Assembly: GCA_034509755.1 (NCBI GenBank)
Contig: CM067553.1
Location: 45,638,110 to 45,702,109 of the forward strand
Reading direction: 5' to 3'
DNA from: Anisodus tanguticus
Lineage: Eukaryota; Streptophyta; Magnoliopsida; Solanales; Solanaceae
DNA: 64,000 nt
In this document: one piece after another, positions 24,738-35,900 of the stretch
Layout of the letters: each line of letters starts with the position of its first letter
Position numbering within the stretch: position 1 is the first letter of the stretch
The notes under the pieces: generated by a model
What the model was told of the DNA's origin: nothing
Databases searched by the model: none
Seen by the model: only the letters and a program-made list of their open reading frames with translations
Made by a program: the position numbers and the translations under genes

Positions 24738-24967
24738 TGATAAGTTATGTCATCTTGTGTTTTGATGATTTCCCAAACTTTCGAGGAACCAGATAGGGAC
24801 CTGGTCTGCGATCCGTTCCCTTGGTTATCGTACAGTCAACATTTACAGCCTGTAAAGTGTACAGTTCACTGGCAGAAGTACAACAGCTCTGCTGCACTTC
24901 ACTAGTGGCCAAACCAAGGGCTGAGTTGTCTCTATCTCTTCACACATGCTCTCCAATATATATACAT
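24738..24967 (+). repeat. Truncated 5' LTR of the Sirevirus
   Basis: About 230 bp starting TGATAAGTTATGTCATC and matching the start of the 3' LTR at 32968. Similarity ends at atatacatgtt, where gag sequence begins, so the rest of the LTR, the PBS and the gag start are deleted. Confidence 0.9.
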
Positions 24968-25728
24968 GTTCAAAATAAGAGAGGATGAGTCAATCCAAGA
25001 TATGCATACCAGGTTCACCTCTATAATAAATGAGCTTCACTGTCTTGGAGAAGTTATTTCAAACGACAAACTGGTCAGAAAATTACTTAGTGTCCTGCCA
25101 GACTCTTTGGAAAGCAAGGTAAACGTTATATACGAAGCCAAGAACTTGAATACACTAACCATTGATGAGCTGATTGGAAATCTCAAGACTTACGAGTTGA
25201 AGAGAACCAAGAAAAGTCTTGAAAAGAAAGACCAAAAGAAAGAGAAGAACCTGGTTCTCAATGCTGCCAAAAGTGACTCAAGCAGTGACAAAGTTGATAT
25301 GGCATACCTCACTCATAGGTTTCAAAAGATGGTTCGAAAAAATGGTGGGGTCCCAAGAATAAGAAGCTTCAGCAGGAACTTCAAAGGAAATGACAAATGT
25401 TGCCACAAGTGTGTTCATTAAAGAATGTCATCTCCACAAGCAGGACAATCTAAAAAACAGTGTTGAAAGGACTGCTAAGAGGAACCAGGTCCCCGATAAG
25501 AAGTTCAAGAGGAGAGATGCAGTTGATGACCTGGTGAAGCAAGCTCTTGCTGCTTGGGGAGACTCCTCCAGCGAATCTGAAAATGATGATGACCAGGGTG
25601 ATACATCGATGATGGCCATTGATAATGAACCTTCTGAATATGAGTCAATCTTTGCACTCATGGCCAAATTTGATGTTGCTGATGATGATGAACAAGAAGA
25701 GGTAAATTTTACTCTCAAACGAAACTAA
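24966..25728 (+). pseudogene. Sirevirus gag, first part
   Basis: Frame 24966-25421 reads MHTRFTSIINELHCLGEVIS and LPDSLESKVNVIYEAKNLNT, the copia-type Gag (UBN2 family) that forms the particle. It ends in a partial Cys-rich knuckle (CCHKC). A frameshift continues it at 25390-25728 with an acidic Ser/Asp/Glu-rich segment. The N-terminus is lost in the LTR-gag deletion. Confidence 0.85.
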
Positions 25729-25818
25729 TATCATTGGCAAATGTGTTAATCGATGCTTATCATGTTCTTGTTAAAGAGAAGAGTGATATAAATGAAGAAA
25801 TTGGTGATTTAGAACAAG

Positions 25819-26430
25819 ATGGATGATTTGGTAGTGTCCAATGTAGATTTGAAAGAACATGTTGATGAGGTAACTAAAGAAAACATCATGTTAGAAAATC
25901 AAATGAAAAACTGTATGGATACTCCCTCTAAAGGAAAGGGTGTAGCTAGTGAGACTCAACTGGAGCTTGAGAAGGAGCTTAAGAAAATGAAAATGAGTCT
26001 CACTACTGAGGTAGAAAAGAACAGACAGCTACAGGAAGATTTAAAAAGAGTAAAAATTGATCTTGATAAGGCACTTCATTGGACCTGGTCATCTAATGTA
26101 ATTACATATATGTACAAGAGTAAAGGTAAGGGTAGGCAAGGGCTTGATATTGAAAAGGGAAAAACCCCTTATAATCCCCATAGCAAATGTCACTACAACT
26201 GAAAATTGGTTGTGAACTCATTGTGGTCAGACTGGTCATTACAAGAGTGCATGCAAAGCTAGATTTCATGCACTTCAGAAAACTAAGAATTTTGTTGAGA
26301 AGGGATTCAGAGTGGAAGGACCTGGTCCTCGAAAAAGAAAAAATATCCTACCTGTTTGGACTAGAAGAAGTTTGATTCACCCATTTTACAATTATAAGAG
26401 ACCCAAACTGGTTCGGGTTTCCAAATCTAA
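25819..26430 (+). pseudogene. Sirevirus gag coiled coil and second zinc knuckle
   Basis: Frame 25819-26202 is a long charged helix with heptad-like leucines (LELEKELKKMKMSLTTEVEK), a feature of Sirevirus Gag. After a frameshift, THCGQTGHYKSACKA is a CCHC knuckle whose first Cys position is lost to an in-frame TGA at about 26207. Confidence 0.75.
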
Positions 26431-26482
26431 TTGGTGATTATGTTTGCAGGTTGGGGTGAGAGGAGGCAGTCAAAGATGATAC

Positions 26483-26695
26483 ATGGATAGTGACTGCTCA
26501 AAGCATATGACTGGTAAAATGGATGATTATCTCTCACTCAAGGCCTTTCAAGGTAGGAGTGTGTCATTTGATAATGGCAAGAAAGGATACATTCTTAGTG
26601 TTGACATGATCATGAAGACACTCTCACATGCAATTGAGAATGTGTATTATGTAAATGGGTTAAAATACAGCTTATTAAGTGTCTCAAATTTGTGA
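26483..26695 (+). pseudogene. Copia protease remnant
   Basis: Reads MDSDCSKHMTGKMDDY, where active copia proteases have DSGCSRHMTG; the catalytic-loop Gly is replaced by Asp. It continues with ENVYYVNGLKYSLLSVSNL, conserved after the protease. Frame is lost at 26695. Confidence 0.85.
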
Positions 26696-27703
26696 TAAAG
26701 GAAATGAAGTGAAATTCTTGTCCTGCTCTTGCACAGTCACCGATCTCAAATATGGTGAAGTGGTGCTAATAGCAAAAAGGTTCAACAATATATATGTTGT
26801 AGATTTTGATTCTTTGAATGATAGTGACTTGACATGCCTAAGTGCTATAGATGATGATACTGAGCTTTGGCATAGACAACTAAGACATGCAAGATTTTCA
26901 TTGCTGAACAAACTTGCTGCGAAGGACCTGGTTCGTGGGCTACCAAAGGCCAAGTTCAAATATCACAAGGCGTGTGATGCTTGCACAAAAGGGAAGCAGG
27001 TCAGATCTTCCTTCAAACCAAAGAAAGAAGTGAGTGCCTCAAGGCCACATAATCTTCTTCACGTGGATCTTTGTGGACCTATGAGGATCCCAAGCAGAGG
27101 AGGAAAGAAGTATATTTTTGTGATTGTTGATGACTTCTCCAGATTCACTTCGACTCTATTTTTAAGAAGCAAGGATGAAACATTTCAAGTGTTCTTTGCC
27201 TTTGTAAAACAGATTCAGGTGAAACTAGAAAATCACATTGTGAGTATTAGATCTGATCATGGTACTGAGTTTGAAAATGCCAAGTTTGAAGAATTTTGTG
27301 CTGAAAATGGTATAAGTCACAACTTTTCTGCTCCTAGAACACCTCAACAAAATGGCATTGTGGAGAGACAAAATAGGACACTTGAAGATATGGTGGTGTG
27401 TTTAAAAGTTTTTAGGCTGAAACTGTCAATGCTGCTTGTCATGTGATAAACAGATGCATGATCAGGTCACTGCTTGAGAAGACTCCTTATGAATTGCTCA
27501 ATGGGAGAAAGCCCAAGCTAACTTATCTAAGAGCATTTGGCTGCAAATGCTTTGTTTTCAACAATGGTAAGAAAGCTTTGGGGAAATTTGATGCAAAAAG
27601 TGATGAAGGAATCTTCCTTAGTTACTCATCTCATAGCAAAGCATACAAGGTCTACAACAAAAGAATTCAGCGTGTAGAGAAAAGTTGTGCATGTGATCTT
27701 TGA
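26679..27703 (+). pseudogene. Copia integrase (zinc domain and DDE core)
   Basis: Frame 26679-27446 holds the pre-integrase HHCC zinc motif (LWHRQLRHARF, then CDACTKGKQ) and the catalytic core: HVDLCGPM with the first Asp, IRSDHGTEFEN with the second, and NGIVERQNR with the Glu. A frameshift near 27400-27445 continues at 27443-27703 with TPYELLNGRKPKLTYLRAFG. It would join element DNA into the host chromosome. The DDE residues survive although the frame does not. Confidence 0.9.
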
Positions 27704-28082
27704 TGAATCAAATACATTGGGGAATAAAGGGTCACATAATGATGAAGCTGAAGATGGGGTATTTTCAAAGGTTCCTGATGAAGCTATAGAAATCTCGAAT
27801 AGAAAGACTGAATTGATGAGTCAAATCAAGCAGAGTAATAAAGAAGATGCAGCAGAGTCTCCAGAAGACACAGAGAAACCTGGTCTTGCCATTACTCCAC
27901 TTGAAGCTGAACATAGAGTAATTGATGATGTATCAGGCACTCTTGGAGCTGAACAAAAAAGTGGAAGTCATGCCTCTGTTGATGCCAATGATGCATCGAA
28001 CATGGAAGAACCTAGTCCCTGTAACCCTGTAGTTCATGTCTCCCACGGGAAGCATAAGGATCTTATCCACTTCAAAATGTGA
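27687..28082 (+). pseudogene. Sirevirus integrase-RT linker
   Basis: A 131-codon acidic stretch of low complexity (many Glu, Asp, Ser) between integrase and reverse transcriptase, the position of the variable linker in copia Pol. No catalytic motif. Confidence 0.6.
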
Positions 28083-28930
28083 TTACTCCCTTAGACTCTG
28101 ATATTCAGACTATATCTAAGGCAAGAAATATGTTTACCTTCACAGCCTTTCTGTCACAAATTGAACCCAAGAATATCAAGGAAGCATTGAAAGATGCTAA
28201 CTGGATAGCTGCTATGCAAGAAGAGCTCTATCAGTTTGAAATAAACCAGGTATGGCACCTGGTCCCTAAGCCCTCAGACAGAACAATGATTGGGACTAGG
28301 TGGGTGTTTCACAATAAGCTTGATAAATTTGGAAACATTACAAGAAACAAGAGGTTACAATAAAGAAGAAGGGATAGACTATGATGAGACGTTTGCTCAT
28401 GTTGCAAGAATGGAAGCAATCAGAATTCTTATTGTCAAAGTTTCTTCTTGAAAATAAACCACATGATTTTGAGAGTCATGAACATCCTGAGCATATGTTC
28501 AAGTTTGTAAGGCTCTATATGGTTTAAAGCAAGCTCCTCGGGTATGGTATGAAAGATTGTCAAAGTTTCTTCTTGAAAATGACTTTACAAGAGAAAAATT
28601 GGCAACACTTTATTTCTGAAAAAGAGATGGAGGAATATGTTGATTGCGCAAGTCTATGTTGATGATATCATTTTTTGTGCTACTAATGATTCCCTTTGTG
28701 AAGAGTTTGCGAAGCTCATGGAAAGCGAATTTGAGATGAGCATAATGGGTGAGCTAAATTTCTTCAAGTGAAGCAAACTCCAAAAAGCACCATGATCAGT
28801 CAACAAAAGTATATCAAGGAGCTACTTATGAGATTTGAGATGGAGAATGTTAAGCCTATTGATACACCTATAGCCACTACTACTCGGTTAGACATGACCT
28901 GGTTCTTCTGTCAATAAAACCATGTATAGG
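28079..28930 (+). pseudogene. Copia reverse transcriptase, deleted and shifted
   Basis: Frame 28079-28363 contains the RT start (EALKDANWIAAMQEELYQFE, then WHLVPKPSDR). After it, coding sequence is in several frames: YDETFAHVARMEAIRI at about 28380, LYGLKQAP at about 28515 and the active-site VYVDDIIF at about 28652. The part with the first catalytic Asp is missing; at that point lies a 25-bp copy of sequence found 125 bp downstream. Confidence 0.88.
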
Positions 28931-28995
28931 GATATCATTGGGTCTCGACTGTACTTAACTGCTAGCAGACCTAACATTGTATTCAGTGTTGGGTT

Positions 28996-29583
28996 GTGTG
29001 CAGGATTACAATCAAGTCCCAAAGAATCTCATTTGAAGGCTGCAAAAATAATTTGATGTATCTCAAAGGGACTCCGTACCTAGTCCTCTTCTATCCTTCA
29101 GGAGATAATCTTGACTTGGTTGGATATGTTGATGCTGATTATGCTGGATATCTGGTGGATAGAAAGAGTACATTTGGAATGGCACATTTTCTGGGGTCAT
29201 GCTTGATCTTATGGGGTACAAAGAAACAAAACTATGTGGCTCTTTCTACTGCTGAAGCTGAGTATGTGGTTGTTGCCTCTTGTTGTGCTCAATTGTTATG
29301 GATCAAACAACAGCTTGAGGATTTTGGTGTTCTTACTGACTACGTGCCCTTGTTATGTGATAATACAAGTGCACTTAACATGACAAAAAATCCAGTGCAA
29401 CACAAAAAGACCAAGCACATTGATGTCAGGCACCATTTCCTAAAGGATAATGTTGAAAAAGGTTTGATTTGTATGAAGTTTTGCAAGACAGAGGACCAGG
29501 TTGCAGACATTTTCACCAAGGCACTGAGCAGGGAGCACTTTGAAAGAAATCGCTTGCAGTTGGACTTGATCAAGCTCAACTAG
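28996..29583 (+). pseudogene. Copia RNase H
   Basis: A 195-codon frame to a natural TAG at 29581-29583. Motifs: VGYVDADYAGYLVDRKST with the first Asp, LSTAEAEYVVVASC with the Glu, and LLCDNTSALNMTKNP with the second Asp, then HKKTKHIDVRHHFLKDN and ADIFTKALS at the C-terminus. It removes RNA from the RNA-DNA hybrid. The longest intact domain of this element; the beginning is joined to RT by a frameshift near 28990. Confidence 0.9.
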
Positions 29584-30058
29584 TTAGTCCCTCAAAAGTT
29601 CCCTCAATGATTGGCTATGTTAAGACGATAGGTACAATGCTAAAAAGTGTTTTTTGGTGGCATCTAACTCACTCTTATATTGTTACAGTTATACACGCAT
29701 TTTCATAGTTTATGCCTGCAAATTTTTAAGAACTATCAAGGGACCTGATCCCTATGACTCAGGTTAGTAGTCCCTTCAGTACTTGAATGATTTTGAATTG
29801 CTTAAGGTTCCAAGTCATTAAACCTTTCCCTTCTTTTAATTCAAAATACTTTTTTCCCAAACGGTACACCTTCTCTGAACCGACCCGACTCCTCTCATAC
29901 CCGATCAAAACCGTCACCTTTTCTCTTCTTAAATACAAACTCGTATATCTCTCTCCTCACTTAAATTCTAGACACTAACTTTACTCTCTCTCACTCACCT
30001 ACTTGTTCTCTCAACCCTCTACATTCCTTCTAGATCTGCTCCTCAAACCAAATAAACC
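29584..30058 (+). other. Sirevirus spacer between Pol and the second ORF
   Basis: 475 bp without a coding frame. The pyrimidine-rich end (about 29960-30050) precedes the ATG at 30059, as in an untranslated leader. Confidence 0.55.
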
Positions 30059-32444
30059 ATGTCTCACCAAGAATCATCCACTCCAAACATGGCTAAGATG
30101 AACCCTATTCCGGCACCCTCCGAAGCTCCAACACCGTCTGAACCGATACCCCCTGCTTTACCCCCAAAATGCCCAATCTCCACCAACTAAAACCCCACTG
30201 TCACATCCCCAAAATTCCCCTTTTCTGGTCCTCCCAGACTCGTAAGAGCCAAACCCCAAAGAATTTATGTTCTCTTCCTTGATTTCCGGTCCGATTGAAA
30301 AGTCTGACTTAGTGGGAAGTGGGGCAAACCATTTCTGTGTCGAAATTCCTTCAGAATACAGAGGAACTAGAAGAAAAGAATGAGGAAACAAAGGTTACTA
30401 GTCAAACAGTTGAGGAAATAGTGGTACAATGCAATGTCAAAGAGAACCTAGTCTCTAGTGACATGCATATGAGTGGAGATACTGGTGTTTCAGAGCAACA
30501 GGACCAAGTTGTGGACAAGGACAGTGTTGAAGACACCACAGCAAAATCAAGTAATCCTATTCCACCTGATAGTGGTAAGGGGAAAATGAGTCGTCAATGG
30601 AATTTGATAGGTCTATATCTGAAATGGGTCAGGGTAGGTCTAACATTTTAGAGAGTGAGGCTGAGATAACTGCTAGTTTTGTTGATACTTTACGGGATTT
30701 GAGGGATAGTGAATGTATTTAGGCTGAAAGGGTGTCTACACTGTCTGTACATACAACAGGGGAAATGAAGGAGAACCTGGTCCCTCTGCCCAATGAGAGT
30801 TTGAGTCATCTGCACTCAAGACAACTCCTATTTGGGTTGAGACATCAGGTTTCTATAGGGTAAATTTTGATTTAGATGACAATCCCCAACCTGTATCTAC
30901 TATTGTTGTGCCTTTGGGAGAACTTTCTCCTGAGCAAGAACCTGGTTCTCCTGGTCTCGCTCAGGTCATTGAGTCTGATGATGAAGAGCCACTGCGTTTT
31001 AAGCGTAGAAAGGTCTCTAATATTGATCAACCAAAGAAGAAGGAAGGACCCAGAGAAAGAAAACACATTCCTCAAACAGCTCCTAGAACCCGACAAAGTA
31101 GAAAGGCTACTTTGGAATCTGCCTTGAAGGCAAGTAAAGAAAAGGGCTCCAAAAGGACAAAAACGAGGAACCAACCTGTGAGAAGTAGGCTGGTTGATGA
31201 AGATGTAGTGGTTGATCATGTCAATGTTGTGGAAGATGAAGTGGAAAAGTCTCCACTTGTAAGAAAGAATTCAAGGAAGAAGATAGAGGAGAAAAAGAAA
31301 AATGCTGAACGGGATGTCACTGATGATGAGGGTGACAAGTCTAAAAAAGAGAAGCGTGAAATTCGACCTCTTCCTCAAAGGAAGGGGAAAGGTAGCCGGT
31401 TCCTCAAAGCGACAAAGGGTTGTGCTCAGTGAGAAGGCAAGGAAGGAGATTTTGCGGAGTCAAAAGGTTCTGTTAGGCAGAGTCTTTAATCCTAATATTT
31501 TTGAGAGGTTTGGAATTAAGGAACTGATTGAGATAGTCGAATTCTAGAAGTGGACTCATCTTTTTGTTCCGCTAGCACCCAGTGTGTATGAGGCAGAGGT
31601 GGATGAATTCTATGCCAACCTATGCTAAACTGATGATTGTACTCTTGTCCTATCAGTGAATGGGACAGACTTTGAGTTGGATGAGTTGAAACTTGGAGAG
31701 ATTCTGGAAGTCCTGACTGATGGGATGAAGAATGTGTCTGGAAAGGCGTCTAATGCCTTTATGAATGTGATAATGAAAAGAGAGAGGTCTCCTACTGGAG
31801 CAAGGCTCTTCAAGAAGGAGCTTAAGCCAGAGTATCAGCTCTGGTTTGCACTTGTCAACAAGGTGTTACTTCCAAGAGCTGAAGGACGTTCTGTTGCCTC
31901 CATAGCGGACCTGGTCCTTCTTGAGGCTCTGTCAACCTTTAAACACATCAGTCTGTCAGCTCTCATGATTGAGCACATCATCAAGGTTGTTAATGCACAA
32001 GAGGGCAGACATGGTCTTCCATATGGCTTCCTCTTGACAAAGGTACTTGTGCATGTCAAAACGGGAAAAGCTACCATAGGCACTAAAAAGCATATGATCA
32101 CCATGGCGACTTTGGAAGAGTGTGAATGTGTACCAAAGAAAGGTGGCGTTGGCAGCAATTCTACCATCTCGACTCTGATTGAGGCTCAAGAGAAATACAG
32201 TACTGAGATTCAACGGCTTAAGGCTGAGAATGCTCTCCTCAGAGTTCAATTGGCTGAAAAGGCACAAGAACCTGGTTTTAGTGACGTTGTGGAGGCTGCA
32301 AATGCTGAGAATGCGAAGTTGAGGGCTAAGAATGAAAAATTAAAGCAGAAGGTTGATGAGCTTCGTGATCAGATGCTCCAGGATCAGCGCACTAATAGTG
32401 AAAGAGTGGAAAGGCTCCTCAAGGCACTGGCACCTGCTCCTTAG
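30059..32444 (+). pseudogene. Sirevirus second ORF (env-position ORF), fragmented
   Basis: The region begins with ATG at 30059 and a Pro/Ser-rich frame that stops at 30188-30190. Later fragments are 30319-30651, 30908-31432 (strongly basic, Lys/Arg-rich), 31302-31547 and 31656-32444. The last, 262 residues, has a globular part (LWFALVNKVLLPRAEGRSVA, then LSALMIEHIIKVVNAQEGR) like the domain called putative plant transposon protein, and a C-terminal coiled coil from about residue 180. In Sireviruses an ORF at this place has been called env-like, but no signal peptide or membrane segment is visible here. Its function is not known to me. Confidence 0.7.
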
Positions 32445-32951
32445 TTTCCCTTCCAGCCTTTTAAGCCCATGTTCTATTCCTTATGTTCTTAAGACCTGGT
32501 CCTCCTTCTCTTTAAGTCACGTTCTTTTGTTCCCTGTTTTTCTTCCCTAATGACATTGGTACTGATGACAGTTTAATTATCATGTTTTGTACTATTTTGG
32601 CTACTAAGTTTTATCATGCTAAATCTTATATGGGCAATTACTCTATTTTATGCATCGATGTTGTCTTGATTGTTCATATTTCTGCTCATGTTGTGTTGCC
32701 CAAGTGGCCCCGAGTTAATGTTACTGAACTTCATTTTGCGTGTGCCACGTTAAACTCTTTTCAATGATGCCAAAAGGAGGGAAATTAAAAGGGGGCTAAA
32801 TTGATATGCATGCTGTGATTAAGGGGGAAGTTAAGGGGTAAAATGATGTTGTCGTGATTAACATGTTGTATTTGAATGATAGGTCTGATCCGCAGGGGAA
32901 CAAGTGGGAATCTGGTTCTCAGGGGGAATATCATTTCTATGTTTGTCATCA
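32445..32951 (+). other. Sirevirus 3' untranslated region
   Basis: Non-coding stretch between the second ORF and the polypurine tract, with several purine-rich runs (about 32773-32840 and 32895-32930). The 65- and 61-codon ORFs here are chance. Confidence 0.6.
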
Positions 32952-32953
32952 TC

Positions 32954-32967
32954 AAAAAGGGGAAAAT
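32954..32967 (+). other. Polypurine tract of the Sirevirus
   Basis: The run aaaaaggggaaaat lies directly before TGATAAG, the start of the 3' LTR. Confidence 0.8.
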
Positions 32968-33632
32968 TGATAAGTTATGTCATCTTGTGTTTTGATGATT
33001 TGCCAAACTTTCGAGAAACCAGTTAGGGACCTGGTCTGTGATCCATTCCCTTGGTTATCATACAGTTAACATTTACAGTATATAAAGTGTACTGTTCACT
33101 GACAGAAGTACAGCAGCTCTGCTACAGTTCGCTAGTGGCCAAACCAAGGGTTGAGTTGTCCCTATCTCTTCACATATGCTCCCCAATAAATATACAACAT
33201 GTTACAAGGTCTGAGGCAACACTTGAAAACCTAAAATCATTTGTGGAAGTTCAGCCGGCACAAGTTTCTCCAAAGCTACAAACCTTGACTAACTCTACTT
33301 TAAGAAGTGTCATAGTAGGATAGATTTCAACCTTTGTTGGTTTGTGTTCTTGGCTAGAGTTAGTCAAGGTTTGTAGCTTTGCAATAGAGATATTGTAAAA
33401 GGCTTACAATAGAGGTATTGTAAGGGGTGAGGGATTAATAGTTTAATTCTTAGGTTGCAATAGGTTGTAATCTAAAGTTGCTCAATTAGTGAAGTCGGAA
33501 ATCCTACTTGGTAGGTCGTGATTTTTAATCCCTTAAGCAAGGAGTTTTCCACGTAAATATTGTGTGTTATTTACTTTTTGCTTCTGTTTAAGGGAACAGA
33601 TAGAGAACCTGGTTCTCTATACTGTTTGGTGG
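32968..33632 (+). repeat. 3' LTR of the Sirevirus
   Basis: Starts TGATAAGTTATGTCATC, matching the 5' fragment. Contains repeated ctggtt/ctctgt-like motifs typical of SIRE LTRs. The end near 33632 is approximate. It lies less than 70 bp from ValRS exon 12. Confidence 0.8.
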
Positions 33633-33701
33633 ACTCTTAGTTTCTATTATAAGGAGGAGATGAAGAAGCTTGAACCAAAGAGAACCAAACCAGACGAAGA
33701 C

Positions 33702-33798
33702 CTTCAAAGATGACAGTGTAGCTAGAGTAGAAATCTCGAGCTCCCGGCTTTTTATGATCTCCACAGTATCATTTGGGCAATGCACAAATGCTTTTAGC
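33702..33798 (-). pseudogene. VALRS: ValRS exon 12
   Basis: 97 bp, acceptor CCTTAG, donor GTCTTC. Reads LKAFVHCPNDTVEIIKSREL, then EISTLATLSSLK, conserved in plant ValRS. Phases fit both neighbours. The Sirevirus sits in the intron that follows. Confidence 0.88.
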
Positions 33799-33912
33799 CT
33801 AAGGACAACAAGACCACCACCATTAGTTTGGAAAGTTAAATGTCCTAATTGTCTTTATGATAGTTTTTTTCCTTCTCAAACCAAAATATAATATCAAGCC
33901 ATACAAAGAAAG

Positions 33913-34254
33913 TGTAAGAATGGATCTTGGGTCTAACTCAACCCCAAAAGCTAGCTTGTAGGGTAAGGATTGTCCAAATCCATATAAGGAGTCCATGTTC
34001 CCATTCCATATCCGATGTGAGACTCTTAATACTCCCCAGCATACCCAGACCTTGTTAACTGGAGCGTGGATAATATAATTTGGAGGCCCAACATCGGTAA
34101 ACAAAGAATTGGAATGAGCATGGCTCTGATACCATGTAAAGAATGGATCTTGGGCCTAACTCAACCCCAAAAGCTAGCTTGTAGGGTGAGGATTGTACAA
34201 GTCCATATAAGTAGTCCATGTTCTCATTCCATATTTGATGTGGGACTCTTAATA
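33913..34254 (-). mobile_element. Complete TRIM retrotransposon, 342 bp
   Basis: Two direct repeats of 119 and 120 bp at 33913-34031 and 34135-34254 flank a 103-bp middle. Read on the minus strand the middle starts with TGGTATCAGAGCCATG, a perfect initiator Met-tRNA primer site, and ends with the purine tract ctggggag next to the 3' LTR. Target duplications GAAAG lie at 33908-33912 and 34255-34259. LTRs start TATTAAGAG and end TTTACA. It has no coding capacity and depends on enzymes from another element. It sits in ValRS intron 11 in the sense direction. Confidence 0.9.
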
Positions 34255-34259
34255 GAAAG

Positions 34260-35041
34260 CCTAACATATCAATCTCTCTTGCAATCATTTATCTGTATCA
34301 AGGGTGTATCACTTACTGAGTGATTCACAAACACATAATCAAACAGATCACAGCACACTAGTATCCTTCATCCAAGTGCTATACATTATATATCTTGTGG
34401 AGTTTAGCATAGGCCCCCCTAAAGAAATTACAACTTAACTAATAAATATCAATTACAGCAGTATGAAAGTTGAAGTAGTGAATTCCAATCTTCTAAACAT
34501 GCGCCAAGAAAGAGTGATATTACGAACAACTAAGATGAGAGATTGTAATAGAAATGAAGACATTAACTAATTCATTGATTGTCGATTATTTAATGAACAT
34601 GCACTTGAACCTTCTTTATTTGTATTATGCTCCCACCCCAGTTTTGACTACTTTTAACTCTTTCCACTATAGAGAACGAATTTTCTTTCCCACCACTTCA
34701 AAAGTTCAAAGATATATTGAACCTTCTCACATCTCTAATAATCAAAAAAGCCATATTGAACAACGGCCTATACAATGGGCATTAAACACGAAATGGTGCT
34801 TTTTATTCACCATATTGTTTCACTCAAAAGAATTCCCACAGTACTTCAACCATTTCTTGTGTGGATAAGGTTGCACATGTTAAAAAAAAATCACTTAATG
34901 CCCTGTTGCAATAAATATAAAACGGGCATTTATAATATAGGCTTCACACACAGACAACTGAAGGAAACCAGAAAATGCCATTTGAACTGCTTTTTATAAA
35001 TGAAAAAGATAAGTTCACCCAGGATACGCCGAAATGTTTAC
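34260..35041 (-). other. Rest of ValRS intron 11
   Basis: AT-rich intron DNA. The 104-codon ORF at 34554-34868 and its overlapping 74-codon neighbour are not supported as genes: no recognised motif, A/T-rich codons. Confidence 0.6.
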
Positions 35042-35148
35042 CTTGCAAATCTCTCTTTTGGAGGCAACAATGCCCTCGTTGACCTAAGTCCTTTAACAAT
35101 GGATGACACCTTTTCCATCTCAGCTTCCACGATATCACTATTCCAGCG
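35042..35148 (-). pseudogene. VALRS: ValRS exon 11
   Basis: 107 bp, acceptor TTTTTCAG, donor GTAAAC. Reads RWNSDIVEAEMEKVSSIVKG, then LRSTRALLPPKERFA. Part of the region between the anticodon-binding domain and the C-terminal arm. Confidence 0.88.
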
Positions 35149-35572
35149 CTGAAAAATTGAACAGATGTAAAGCAACATGGTCAATAAAAAAACAAGAATC
35201 AGCTAGCATGGAGCATTATATTAAGTCCTATTTTCTACTACTAGAAGCATCCTGATAAGCTGAATGTTTCAGATCCTCAAGCAAGTTAACATATTCGAGA
35301 TACGTATTCTTGCAAAAGGAATTGCCTACATGGGTTTCTTTTCACAGATGCTTGATGAGAAGTTGACAACGTATATGCATGATTCTAAATTGTTTTCTCA
35401 GAAATAGATCATATGAGTTCAGAGTAACCATCAAGACTCTACACCATCACCCCAAAACCAACAGCAAAAAGAAAAGAGGAAAAGAAGGAAAAGAAACTAC
35501 ACTTTAACCTCAGTCAAACAAAAAGAGAAAGTATACGTCAAAATTTACTTAACAGACACCGACAGAGGTAAC

Positions 35573-35900
35573 TAATAGAATATTCACCAAATATTCTTAC
35601 ATTAATTGTATATCTCTTATTTTATTTCAGGTAGAATTGTATTCCTATTGTAATTAGGTCTCCTATTTTAGGTAGAATTATATTTCCTATTGTAAATATG
35701 TTCCTTGATTTTATTCATCAATAATGTACAATATATATATAGTAGTACAACAATATCTAAACTAGGTAACTAATCAACCTAATTACAATAGGAAATATAA
35801 TTCTACCTAAAATAGGAGACCTAATTACAATAGGAATACAATTCTACCTAAAATAAGAGATATACAGTTAATGTAAGAATATTTGGTGAATATTCTATTA
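35573..35900. mobile_element. Inverted-repeat element, 328 bp, with GTAAC target duplication
   Basis: Arms of about 125 bp are nearly perfect inverted copies (left starts taatagaatattcacc, right ends ggtgaatattctatta) around a spacer of about 80 bp. GTAAC is present at 35568-35572 and 35901-35905. Each arm contains two loose copies of a 43-bp unit (aggtagaattgtattcctat). No ORF. It could be a MITE or two LTR fragments in head-to-head arrangement. It lies in ValRS intron 10. Confidence 0.8.

Larger units (their letters stand above)
24738..33632 (+). mobile_element. Sirevirus-type Ty1/copia retrotransposon, 5'-truncated and decayed
   Basis: Plus-strand element inside intron 12 of the ValRS pseudogene and antisense to it. 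Order: 5' LTR fragment, gag, protease, integrase, reverse transcriptase, RNase H, a long second ORF region, polypurine tract, 3' LTR. The copia domain order (integrase before RT) and the extra 3' ORF after RNase H identify the Sirevirus (SIRE/Maximus) lineage. A deletion fuses LTR position about 230 to the gag. All frames have stops or shifts. The right LTR end is approximate because no matching duplication to the left flank (CATAA) was found. Confidence 0.9.

Noticed and set aside
31625..32267. Minus-strand ORFs over the Sirevirus second ORF
   Set aside because: They are complements of the coiled-coil and globular coding sequence on the plus strand; no independent motif.
34554..34999. Two overlapping plus-strand ORFs of 104 and 74 codons
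   Set aside because: They lie in a ValRS intron, on the opposite strand, with no motif and A/T-driven composition.
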